From Chara braunii (Eukaryota > Streptophyta > Charophyceae > Charales > Characeae): DNA of 30,390 nt. The position numbers and the translations under genes are program-made. Below the pieces are notes generated by a model that saw only the letters and a list, made by a program, of their open reading frames with translations, had not been told where the DNA came from and searched no databases. This document shows positions 1 to 10,600 of the stretch, in pieces. Within the stretch, counting starts at the first letter, position 1, and each line of letters opens with the position of its first letter. The stretch covers positions 1,653,105 through 1,683,494 of the forward strand of contig BFEA01000230.1 of NCBI GenBank assembly GCA_003427395.1, written 5' to 3'.

Positions 1-125
1 CCCCCCCCCCCCCCCCCTCTTAAACCCCTGTTTAACCCCCCTTTTAAACCCCCTTTTAAACCCCTTTTGAATCCCTTATAAGCCCCTTCATACCCATTCT
101 GACCCCCTTTGAAATCTGAGTACAC
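1..125. repeat. C-rich degenerate repeat at the left contig edge
   Basis: A 17-base C run leads into about six degenerate units of the form CCCCTTTTAAA (11-12 bases), which decay rightwards. On the other strand the unit reads TTTAAAAGGGG, which is not the plant telomere unit TTTAGGG. It may be a degraded satellite or a sequence on which assembly stopped. Confidence 0.6.
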
Positions 126-1621
126 TTTTGGGGAATTTTCTTGAGGTGAAGGATCCATCTGACCTGTTCTGAAGAAGAAGAAGAAAAAAAAAAAAAAGAA
201 AAAAAAAAAAGAACTCCAACCAACCCTTACTGTTCCCAGGCAAAGACAAAAGATGTCTCCATGAGCTCGAGCAAACGTAGCGTGAGCAATAGCGCTAGCT
301 TTTTTTCTCGTGTACGCGGAGTTCGACCGCCATGCTCCGGGGCGCTTAGCACGGAGACGGCGGGTCACAGAGCTGTCGAAGCTTCTCTATGAGCTCGAGC
401 AATCGTGACAGGAACTTGTCCTTGTTCTTGGGTAAGGGGAGGAAGGGTGGTGCAACAACGGGAAGAGGTTGGGAGAGAATCGGAAACAACTACTCGAACC
501 AGTCGAACTGAAGATCGCCGTTTAAGGCGAGCTTCCTACGGAATCCAAAAGTGGAGGGCTTGTGGATGACAGCCCGCACGGTGAGGATCTTGTGTTTTTT
601 TTGTCGTATTCGGGAAGATTATGAAGTAACCAGAAGAGTGCCAGGGCACAGTACGAAGACGAGACACGGAGAATATTGCATGAGTTATATTCCGGCGTAC
701 GCAAGGAGTCGTTTCGAAGCGAGTAACGCACCGAGGGCTCTTCCCAGCAAGTTGCCGACATCTTTCCTTCTTTGGTAAGAAGATAGTGAATCTGGCTTCG
801 AGGAGAGGGCAGCTTCATGCATCACAAGGAGGTAACGCCCTTTTTCACAGCAACTCCTATTTTGAGGCTATCCCGGTGCTTGGCCAGTGTCTAGGGCTTC
901 TTGTCCTATCTGCGTCCTGATAGCCTACTCCACCTGTCTTTTCCCAAGTCCAATCGCCATACCCCCCCCTTTTTAGGCGATTGGTGGTTTGTAGCGTAGC
1001 CGTACATGTATTAGGTCTAGATCCGGTCGGATTTTTTCCCCACATTTAATGGAAGTTGGAACGATGGCGTCCTGGAGCCTCAGCTCTCCGCGGTTTTTTT
1101 CGACAATAGGGTTTAGATAGTCCCCTCCAACTGTGGACGTTACACAGTACTAAGCATAGAGAAGCTATACTTTTAGTAAAGATCTGTTGGCAGGGGGGGC
1201 CCATTACGCTTTCTATGCTTTCTACGCCTTTCTACCCTTATAGGGCCCTACGAATAGGGTTCATTGAGTGGTCGGCTCATAGTTCACCAGGCCGGATCGC
1301 CCGGCCGGACTGTCGCAGGGGGCCTCTACCCCCAGAGCGCGCTGGCACCCCCTGCAGGGGGTTCCAACGTGGCCAGAGTGGGCCTTGCGGCCGACCCAGG
1401 GCGTGGGAGGATACGCTCCGTTGAGGGGCACGTTTCGAGTCTAACATCAACCAGCTCCGACCAGCTACGACACGCTAAGGTGAGCCGCTGACGGGGTCTC
1501 AGCAGAACCGGGGCATTTTGTCATTCGAAGCACTCCGTCGCCAGATCGCAGCATAGCACGGAGAAAGGTAGGGCATGGTCGGATACTCGTCCCCATCGCT
1601 AAACGTTACTACCTACCCGTT
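126..1621. other. Intergenic stretch without a recognisable gene
   Basis: No open frame here resembles a known protein. It holds an A-rich purine tract at about 172-212, a near-identical 18-base repeat (CTCyATGAGCTCGAGCAA at 257-274 and 385-402), and a perfect 16-base palindrome, ACCCCCTGCAGGGGGT, at 1347-1362 in a GC-rich patch (1290-1420). Confidence 0.6.
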
Positions 1622-3500
1622 GTGCTACACCTTGCGCCAAGGACTTCTCTCGGCGCCCCGCCCTGCTTTAAGATACTACCCCCAACCCCGTTCGCCGCGT
1701 TTCGTCCATCCGCCTGAAAGTCATACTTCCATAGCTAAACCTTACTACTTATCTGCCTTTTCTCCATCACACGACAAGTGGTCTTCTCGAAAGCTCTGGG
1801 GAATAATCTCTGGTCATTCACCAGCGTGCTATACCGTGCGTTAAAGACTTCTTTCGACGCCCCGCCCTATGTGAGGGTACCAACCTCAACCCCGTTCGTT
1901 GCAACACGTACATCCACCGGAAGCCCTATTTCCATAGCTGAAACTGTACTACCTATCCGTCCTTTTCTGCAACGCATGATAAGTGGTTTTCTCGAAGAAG
2001 TGGGGGAGCAATCTTTGCTCTTTCACCAGCGTACGACCCTCCTGGTATCTTGTTCTCTTTCAGTGATGAGGGTTTTACTTCGCGCTAAGAATTCCTTTCG
2101 TTGCATTTCGTTGCCTTGTATTTTGTTCTCTCCAGAGGTGAGGATTTACTTCGCGCTAAGGATCCGCTCGTTGGATTTCGTTGCATTTCGACGAGTTCTT
2201 TTCGCACTAAAGATTCCGTTTGTTGTCTTGTTGTTCGTTTCCACCAGCGTACTATCCCCTTTTGTATCTCGGGCTATACCGTGCGCTAAGGACTCCCTTC
2301 GGCGCGTCGCTCTGTGTTTAGGGTACCAACTCCATCACTATTCGTTGCAGTTCGTCCATCCGTCCGAAAGCCCTATTTCCATAGCCGAAACCCTACTACC
2401 TACCCGTCGTTTTCGCAATCGCTTGATGAGTGGTTCTCTCGAAAGATTTGGGGAGCAATCCTTGCTATCTCACCAGCGTACTATTTCCGTCGTATCTCGC
2501 TCTTTTCAGCGTTCAGTGTTCAGGGATCCTACTCCGTGAAAAGGACTCCTTCGTTGCATTTCGTGCCCTGTATCTCGCTCTCACCAGCGCTGAGGGATTC
2601 TACCTCGCGCTAAGGATTTCTTTTGGTGCACTACGTTGCGGGCTTTTACTTCGAGCTAAGGACTTCCTTTGTTGATTTGTATCTCAGTCTCACCAGCGTA
2701 ATACCCCCTTTTTTTGTATCTCGTTGTCTTAATTGCTGCTCTGGCATCAGCTTACTACTTCCCCGTAACTCGGCCTTTTCCACCATTAATTGGAAACTGG
2801 AGGAATTTTAGGGATTGTGTAGAAACCTTCGGGTTTCGAAGCTGGGAGTATTTCTTTAAGGGATTGGGCTAAAACCTTCGGGTTTCGATTCTACTTCGCG
2901 CTAAGGAGTTCTATCGTTGCATTCGTTTCGTTGCATTGCGTTGCACTTCGTTGAGGCCTTTTACTTCGAGAAAAGCGGAGACGGGATTGTGCTAAAACCT
3001 TCGAGTTTCGATTCTGCTTCGCGCTAAGGAATTCTTGCGTTACATTTCGTTGCACTTCGTTAAGGACTTTACTTCGAATTAAAGACTCCTTTTGTTGCTT
3101 TGAATCTCGCTCTCACCAGAGTACGTCTCCCTCTGTATTTTCGGGCTATACTCCGCGTTAAAAGACCCCTTTCGGCGTCCCGGTCTGTGTTAGGGTATCA
3201 ATCCCAACCCAGTTCGCTACATTTCTTTCATCCGCCCGAAAACCATATTTCTATAGTTGTAATCTCACTACCTATCCGTCTTTGTTGCATCGCACGATAA
3301 GCTGTTTTTTTGTACGAAGGTTTTGGGGAGCAATCCTTGCTCTTCCACCAGCGTACCACCCCTTTTTTTGTATCTCGTTGTCTCAATCGCTGCTTTTATA
3401 TCAGCTTATTACTTCCCCGTAGCTCGGTTTTTCCACCACTAATTGGAAACGGGAGGAATTTTAAGGATTGTGCTAAACCTTCGGGTTTCGAAGCGGGGAG
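1622..3500. repeat. Block of diverged direct repeats (~210-bp and ~145-bp units)
   Basis: Four diverged copies of a ~205-214-bp unit lie in the same orientation at about 1622-1826, 1827-2034, 2271-2482 and 3143-3356. Each starts with a CTATACC-GCG-TAA-GACT motif, has a central CCATA..T..AA.C..ACTACCTA segment and ends in CACCAGCGTAC. A second unit occurs at 2704-2848 and 3361-3500, containing CTTCCCCGTA.CTCGG, AATTGGAAAC and CCTTCGGGTTTCGAAGC. Between them lie many short CGCTAAGGA-TC-TT-CGTTGC motifs. Open frames here (for example 1778-2539) follow the repeats and look non-coding. A degenerate satellite or an intergenic-spacer relic would fit; identity unknown. Confidence 0.75.
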
Positions 3501-4609
3501 GGCGGTTTGCCCAATTTGAGAACAATAGCTTCGAGCTATGTCATTCGGCTAACAGCCCAAACGTCCGCACTGCATCGTTGAACCCTAATACATACCCAAT
3601 GTTCTCCATCTCGTGCGGAGGATACCGCTGACGCCCTCGGGAGGCAACCGTTGTTCCCCTTCCAACTCATTTCCAAAGATCGAATGGAGCAGTAGATTGG
3701 ACCCTGAGCGCTTCGGTCCTCGTAGCAGGGCTAGGTTCGCCCAACCCTAGGGTTGAACCTATGAGCATAAGTCATAGGTCATTTATCTCTCATCAACTCA
3801 AGATTGTTCTCTACACGGCACATGTACTTTACACTTCACGTGAGAAGCTAGCGTTTAAACCATATCCATCGATGAAAGGTAATCGCCCGCCTTCGAACAA
3901 AACTCGGTGTTTGTGCTCTGTTTTATTAAGTATTGCTTTTCGGTTTTGCTTAAGCTCATTTTGGACGGTCCCACACAAGCCTATAGCATCTCCCTACGCT
4001 GGACAACGGCACGGAGACCGTGTACGGCACTAAACGATACCTATGACATCTTGGTGGCTAGGTGCATTTTCAGCGGCGGAAGGTCGCTACACTTCGTCCC
4101 TTACGTATCATCTTCTCAATATCGCTCATCCTTGGCAAAGCTACCTTGTATGAGCCAGTTGGTCTCTCACTCCAAAGTCAAGATTTTTCATCAGTTCAGC
4201 GGCAAGAGAAAGTAGGTACACATTCAAAATCACACCTCTATACTCTCAGGCGCTGCCGGTTTGGTTCAATGGTTTACGTTCTGGGATTCTGTCATATCTA
4301 GAGTAGGTAAGCGCACATTAGTGTTAGTCACTTGAATCCGATTTATTCGCCTTCGCTCTTTTGGTCTCCTTCTCGTTGCACAAATCATACGCAGCTCGGG
4401 CATCGGGCCATATACAATTACAACAGTCTCTGGATTCTCCGCGCCTGAGGTAACAACCCACTGGACTATTAGCATACGACTGTTTTGAGACTGTGTCAGG
4501 AGGTGTATTTAGAGTACAGGTTACTCGATTCCAATCGCAATCGCGCAGGAATTCACAAATTGTCCTTCGCCTAGTGCTACCCAGCCCGGATCGAGCCAGT
4601 TAAGCAAAC
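3501..4609. other. Intergenic stretch upstream of the LINE; possible 5' UTR at its right end
   Basis: No coding sequence is recognisable. The last few hundred bases before 4610 could be the 5' UTR of the LINE, but no target-site duplication or promoter motif marks its left edge. Confidence 0.5.
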
Positions 4610-5967
4610 ATGCAGCAGACAGAAGACACGGAAATGGCACATGTACACAATCCGGAGCAACAAACGGAACACGTCACGGAAGAGGGAAGGGTTTCAAACC
4701 CAGGGGGCGAAACGGTTAGTAGGGCAGGATCTTCCTTGACGATCCAGACACCGAGTTTGCCATGGGCAAACTTCACCCCATTCTGGGCCAATCGTCCGCG
4801 TGGGCCGGGGGAATCTTCTGTCGGGCTAAATGGAAATAGCAATCAACCCCAGGGAAAAACCAACCTTCGTGGGGAGCAAGGGAGTCAGAAAGGAGACCAT
4901 AGGGAAGGATTTGGGGGAGACCGGGGGAAAAGTACACGCAACGTGCAGGGGAGATACAGGCAGGAAAAGGACAGAATAAAAACACTGAACGCCCTCCACT
5001 CACAACAAGGGTGGACTGGTTCCCCGTGGAAGAGGACTCAGATAGTGAGGAGGAAGATCGGGAGGGTACAAATGTGCAAAAGGATGGGGGGGAATCCGGG
5101 GCCGCCCGGGATGAAGTGGAAGAAGTCAGGAGATTGTTGGACAAGTGTTTCGATCGCATGATCATTCCAGATATGTCCAAGTTCGCCAAGTTCGAAAAAA
5201 AGGGGAATACAGTCAGCATGACTGTGCCCCCAACCATCGAACACGCACAAGTAGAATGGATGAAAGACAATGCGGTAGTGGTGTTTTTCCAAGGAAGCTT
5301 CAAATCGGTTTCAGCCGACCGAAAAGAATAGTGTATCAGGAATTTAGAATATTTTATTCTCCCACAAAGCATGCACCACAAAGAGAGGGGCAGGGTGCAC
5401 CAAGAAGGCCGAAATGCAATGTCGTACTTTCCAAGGGATAAAAAATTGATTGAAATGATGTTAAACATGAAGAATCATAAGATTACAATTGAAGGCACAA
5501 CATACAAGTTAACTTTTAAAAAATGGATGTCTCCAGGGGAATTGGAAGCAGCGAAAGCTGTTGAAGAGGTCGGTAAAATTTGGATCATGGCCTTGCGGGT
5601 GCCATGGCTGGCAGCTCCGTTTGTCAGATCGCAAATCGAATTTGCGGTAGGGCGAACGGTGAAGCAATACCCCCCGAAATGATACAAGGAATGCCCCCAA
5701 CTCAAAAACTTGAAGTTTGATATCCCACGGGACAAAAAAGACAGAATCCCGGATTTTTTAGAATGGCCACAGGCTAACGGCTCGGTGATTAGAATCCAAG
5801 TGGTCACTCAAATGACAGATTGGTGCTTTCTCTGCAGGGAATACGGGCACACAACAGAAACGTGTCCTCAAACAATTGAAATTAACACTGTACGCCAGAG
5901 GCAGGTTGGGGGAGGGAGCCAAGGTCGGCTCCCGGAGGCGACAGCGGTTCAGGCCAGGGGGGGTTAA
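4610..5967 (+). pseudogene. LINE ORF1, nucleic-acid-binding protein with CCHC zinc knuckle (broken)
   Basis: ORF1 proteins bind the LINE RNA to form the retrotransposition particle. ATG 4610 opens a Gln/Gly/Arg-rich, low-complexity N-terminus. The frame must change (loss of one base or gain of two) between about 4903 and 4990, where G-rich runs lie. After that one frame runs to the TAA at 5965-5967, broken by TAG 5329-5331 and TGA 5680-5682; the protein sense continues through both stops. The middle holds an acidic stretch (DSDSEEEDRE, from 5038) and a folded-looking region that may match the DUF4283 domain of plant LINE ORF1. The C-terminus carries a clear zinc knuckle, C-x2-C-x4-H-x4-C, with the cysteines at codons 5824, 5833 and 5863 and the histidine at 5848. 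The knuckle is firm; the DUF4283 match is inference. Confidence 0.8.
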
Positions 5968-6239
5968 GGGCAGGGGCAGGATGGCTACCTAGCCAGGGTC
6001 AACAACAACAACCCCAGACGCAGCCCCGGTCTTGGGGTGAAAGGCACGTCAACTAGAAACCAGCATTCGTGTTTGGTCAGTCGACTTTGTCAGGTTCCCT
6101 GACCAAACCAGCATTCGTGACTGGTCAGGCACGAGGTGCCTCGGGTACCAACCTCCGGAACCCGACTTTGTCAGGTTCCTAGACAGCAAGTGGCAATGGT
6201 TCAGCGTCCCACCAGGTAATCACAGGGACTACGAAGATA
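5968..6239 (+). repeat. Short duplicated motifs between the two ORF1 modules
   Basis: AACCAGCATTCGTG followed by a GGTCAG occurs at 6058-6080 and 6106-6128, and CGACTTTGTCAGGTTCC occurs at 6082-6098 and 6163-6179. Between them CTGACCAAACCAG is partly complementary to the GGTCAG ends, so the region can fold back. No frame is open through it. It looks like a local duplication inside the LINE that broke the reading frame between the two modules. Confidence 0.6.
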
Positions 6240-7696
6240 GTGAGAGGTAGGATTCCCACAGGGGCTGGGAGCGAGGTAACCCCAGAAGCCTCTGTGGGTT
6301 CCGAAACAGTCACAACCACAGGGACACAGACACCCACCCAAACGCAGTTAAGGAAGGAAAAACCCCCAGCGTTAGGCTCTGAGAAACCAGGTGCGACATC
6401 AATGCATGGGACTCAGACCCAAGACTCGGGAAGAGGGACAAGCAGCAATAGCTCACCGAACCCTGTAAAACAGACAAAGGGCACCCACGAGGATACCCTC
6501 CTTACCCAGGAGCAGCACGACAACCTGGGGAGGGAACAAGGGGTTTTGGGGGGGAATGAGGGGACAAAGGGACAAGGGGATTTGGGCCCAGTCGATCTAG
6601 TAGGGGATGAGGAGACTAATACCATTAAGACAAACGGACACAGGTCAGGGGAGGGGGAGACAGCAGCCAGCACGGATAAAGCACAGCCGACTCTGGTGAA
6701 GGAAGGACATAGGGAAAAGCCCCTCAGCCCTGCGCCAGGCTCCCAGGGAGGGGAACCAACTCAAAACCCTGAACCGCAGCAATTAAGGGTCCAAGTCCAA
6801 ACTGAGGGCCTTTCTGATAACTCCACCAACAAGTCGACTGAGGAAGCAGGGGACTCAGCCCGAGTCTTAGGTATCTCAGAAGACAGTTCTCAGTGCCATT
6901 CGCCCAGGGAAATTAACATGTTAGACGTGACAGAGACACCAGAGGGCATAATGGCGCCACCAGCGGTTGTTGCCGGCCCAATGTAGGACTCTGAGGGGTC
7001 CACAGATGAGGAGGGGTCCTCCAAGGAGAAGAGAGGGAGGACACTTTCCCCGGGAAAGATCAAGAAGCAAAGGAAACCGGCCTCAGTCAGCAAGGTACAA
7101 GGTGCCAAATATTTGGTTCCGCTCATCTGCAGAAAGACCCCGGAAGGGATTTTCTTCCTAACCTACAGTATGGGAACTAACATAAAACTGATTACTCCTA
7201 AACCAGTGGACAGCAGCCCGTCTCAGGCTGAGATGCTGTCTAAAGTCAAGAATTATCTGGGCCGGAATGCTCCGGTCAGGGCAATCCCAGGCATGGAGAC
7301 CAGAAAGATTCAGAGAATGGGCAACAACCACAACAAGGTCCACTTCTTTGTGGCGCCTTTCGATGTGAGACCCAGCGGATCTGGAACAACTGGCCCAAAA
7401 CAAGGGAGTGTGGTGCCCTCTTGAGTGGGCCAAAAATGAGACGCTCCTCCATGCTAACATGGTCTACACAGCAGAGGCAATCTCAGGAGATGTGCTAGTT
7501 GAATACAACCAGCAACTCTCTGCGGACACTAATCTTTTTTCTGCCTACTTTGCTCACCACAGTACAGTCAGGTCCGATCACCAGATCGGCTATTGTAGTT
7601 ACGGTGGGTACGGCGGAGGGGGAAACTGTATCCACCTTCCCCCCAGATGACTTTTCCCTGATCCAAGACACGGGGGGCCCAAACCTCAATGAATAA
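6240..7696 (+). pseudogene. LINE ORF1 downstream module, disordered then folded (broken)
   Basis: The frame starting at 6240 encodes about 250 residues rich in T, Q, G, E and P. After an in-frame TAG (6984-6986) it continues in the same frame through a basic stretch (KEKRGR, KIKKQRK) to a more ordered region with YLVPLICRKTPEGIFFLTYS (7095-7154). A frame change at about 7365-7380 keeps the protein sense (DLEQLAQNKGVWCPLEWAKN...), and another at about 7590-7610 leads to a C-terminus ending PNLNE at TAA 7694-7696. This end overlaps the ORF2 start. It is probably the C-terminal part of the same ORF1, although a separate ORF is possible. I recognise no named domain. The low-complexity half has the composition of an intrinsically disordered linker. 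Confidence 0.6.
7689..7696 (+). promoter_or_regulatory. ATGAATAA start/stop overlap of ORF1 and ORF2
   Basis: The ORF2 start codon ATG (7689-7691) lies inside the last codons of the upstream frame, whose TAA is at 7694-7696. The endonuclease similarity begins four codons later (RIASWNVRG), so this ATG is very probably the true ORF2 start. Short overlaps of this kind in LINEs are compatible with termination-reinitiation of ribosomes; that mechanism is inferred here. Confidence 0.6.
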
Positions 7697-10600
7697 ATTA
7701 AGAATAGCCTCCTGGAACGTCAGGGGCCTTGGCGATACTAATGCTAAGTACAAATTGGCAAGGCTCAGATCATGGATACACCAGCATGGGGTCCACATTA
7801 TGATGCTCCAAGAGACTAAACTGAATGAAGATAAAATAGAGGAGGCAAGGTTGAAGTGGCAGGGCCCTCAATTTTGGGCCCCTGCAGATGGTACCAAGGG
7901 CGGCACCGGAATCCTGTTCCACAAAGACTTGGACTTGACAGTCCTAGATGAGTTTTCTGATTCCTTGGGTCGCTGGTCATGGGTGTCAGCAAGTATTGAG
8001 GGTACAGAATGGACCTTTGTGTCCATTTACGCCCCGGTGGATAGACGGGAAAAAATCCAATTTTTTGAAGTCCTACCACGGGTGCTCCCTGGAAACAAGA
8101 ACATGGTACTAGGTGGGGACTGGAACACGATCCTGAACCCGGCCCTGGACTCGACTGCAGCAGACCCAATTAGGAGTGATTCTCTGGCCTTGGGAGAGTT
8201 TGTAGAGAGCATGGACCTAATTGATCCATTTAGGCAACTGCAACCCCAAACCACCAAGTACACCTGGGTATCTAATACACCTAGACAGGACCGGACTTAT
8301 ACCAGGTTAAGACTGGATTTTTTTCTGGTCAGAGGAAAAGCAGCAAAATGGGCCATGGAGGTTTCCATGCCCTTCGATTCTCTCTCGGACCATCGACCTG
8401 TTCTGGCGACCTTTGTTCCGGATAAGCATATTATCCGGGGAAGAGGCTATTACAAGCTCAACACGGAGGTTCTTCACGATAAGGGACTGGTGGCTTCAAT
8501 AAAGAAGTCACTAACAAAATTAAGAGAACTTGGGGATTATTATGAATCGGATACAGACTGGTTGGAGGCAACTAACAAAATGGCGGCAAATGACTTAAGT
8601 TTTGCCTCCCGGATCAAAGCCTCCAATAGAAGGAAAGAAGAAGAAAACTGCATTGTGAATATAGAATGGGCAGAAAACAAGCTGGAATGGGAACCAAGCA
8701 AAGGGGATCTCTGGTTCTACTACAGGAATCTATAGAAGGATAAATTGGAAAACATTCAGATTGAGAAGGAAAAAGTATGGGCACAGCGAGCAAAGATAAA
8801 ATGGCTGGACGTAGGGGACAGAATGACGAAGGAAAATTTAAGGCGTCTCTCCACACGAAAAGGGTCATCGCTGATAGTAGAATTGGACCATCCCTTTGAC
8901 TCCTTTGAGCCCAGGGCCAGAGACACTAAAACCATATTGGAATACGCTAGGCTGTATTTCAATAACATCCTGACCTCTTCCAGACCGGTATGCCCGGATC
9001 CGGGGGATGTTGGGTTGCAGGACACGTTATGGCAATCGTTTGAGGCCCGTTTACCCAGTGAGGGGAAACTAGATTTAGACCGACCCATAACCATCGAAGA
9101 ATTGAACTGCACCCTGAAATCCATGCAAAAGGGGAAATGCCCGGGCAGTGACGGGCTACCGGTAGAATATTACACTTGCTACTGGGAGATATTGGGGACT
9201 GTGCTAGTTGACATATTCAACGGGGTATTGGGTGGTCAAGATCTGGGGGAGGACATGCGGACGGGTATCATTTCACTGCTGTACAAAAAAGGAGACAAGA
9301 GAAATATAAGGAACTGGCGACCTATCTCTCTCCTGAACACGTCCTACAAATTTCTGGCTAAGGCCCTGGCCAATAGGCTCAAGCGGTACTTGCCAGGATT
9401 AGTAGGGGAGGAGCAAGCAGGGTTTGTCCAAGGAAGGAATATACTGAATAACATCATGCTCACGATTGAAGCCCTTGAGACCATGAAAGAGGACCAGCCG
9501 GAAGTGGTTGCTTTGCTACTAGATCTGGAAAAGGCCTACGATAGGGTCAATTGGCAATTCGTACTAGACACACTAAAATTAGCAGGATTTGGGGAACCAT
9601 TCTGCGTATGGTTCAGAGCCCTTTACAGTAAAGGGGTAGGTATGGTCCTAGTCAATGGCGAAATCTCAAGTCGTTTCATGCTCACACGATCACTTAGACA
9701 AGGTTGCCCTCTCGCCCCCATGCTGTTCGTCATACAGATGGAGGTCTTGTTGTCAATGATTAGAAAACACCCAGACATTCGCGGCCTTCGCCTGCCCAAT
9801 GGGCAGGAGTGCAAGGCGTCGGCAATGGCCGACGATCTATTTGCCCTATCTACCAACACCAAAGAGTCATTAGGCGCGCTTAAATGCTGTCTTGATCTCT
9901 ATTCTAAATTCTCAGAAGCCCTGATGAACTGACCTAAGTCTACTGCGATTACCTCTGATGGGACTAAATTGTCTGTGGATTGGGGTTTGAAATGCTTACC
10001 GGTTGGTGAGGTTGAGCGTTTTTTTGGGGTGCATGTGAGCATACTCGACAGCAAGAAGGCGGCCAGCAGTTTGGTAGAACAAGCAGTTATCTCCAAGATT
10101 GGCAAAGTTGATACGATTAAAGGGACATCCATTTTTGGACGAGCTTTGTTCCTGAATACCTCTGTCTTCTCTAAGATTTGGTTCCCAGGGTCAATAAGGA
10201 GCCTGGAAGCTAAGTCCTACGGAAGGATCAGGTCAGTATCCACGAGGTACCTTTGGAAAGGAACACAGGATGAGGAGGTAGGGTACATTGCAAAACTGTC
10301 TTGGAAAAAGGTAGTGGGGGGAAAGACTGATGGAGGTTTGGGCATTAAGGATCCGGAACTGCAGGTTAATGCGTTATTAGCCAGATGGGTTGTCAGGCTA
10401 CTTACCACAGCATCCAACCACCCGTGGGTGGAACTCGCTGTGGCAACTCTTATGAGAGAATGGGGGTTAAGTAGAAGGGTGGATGTATGGGTGGCTATCC
10501 TACCGCCCTCTATGGTGAAAGGAAATATCAATTCACCGGTTTGGAAAGACATTCTTCGGGCATGGTCCCACCTCATGCCAGTACAACTCAAGGAACCACA

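Noticed and set aside
1-125. Possible telomere
   Set aside because: The unit is CCCCTTTTAAA-like, not CCCTAAA, and it decays within about 100 bases.
1778-2539. A 253-codon plus-strand open frame
   Set aside because: It lies in the degenerate repeat block, follows the repeat units, and has Ser/Arg/Phe-rich composition without any family resemblance.
6240-6986. Independent host gene encoding a T/Q/E-rich protein
   Set aside because: The frame continues past its stop into a region that ends exactly at the LINE ORF2 start, so it belongs to the LINE.
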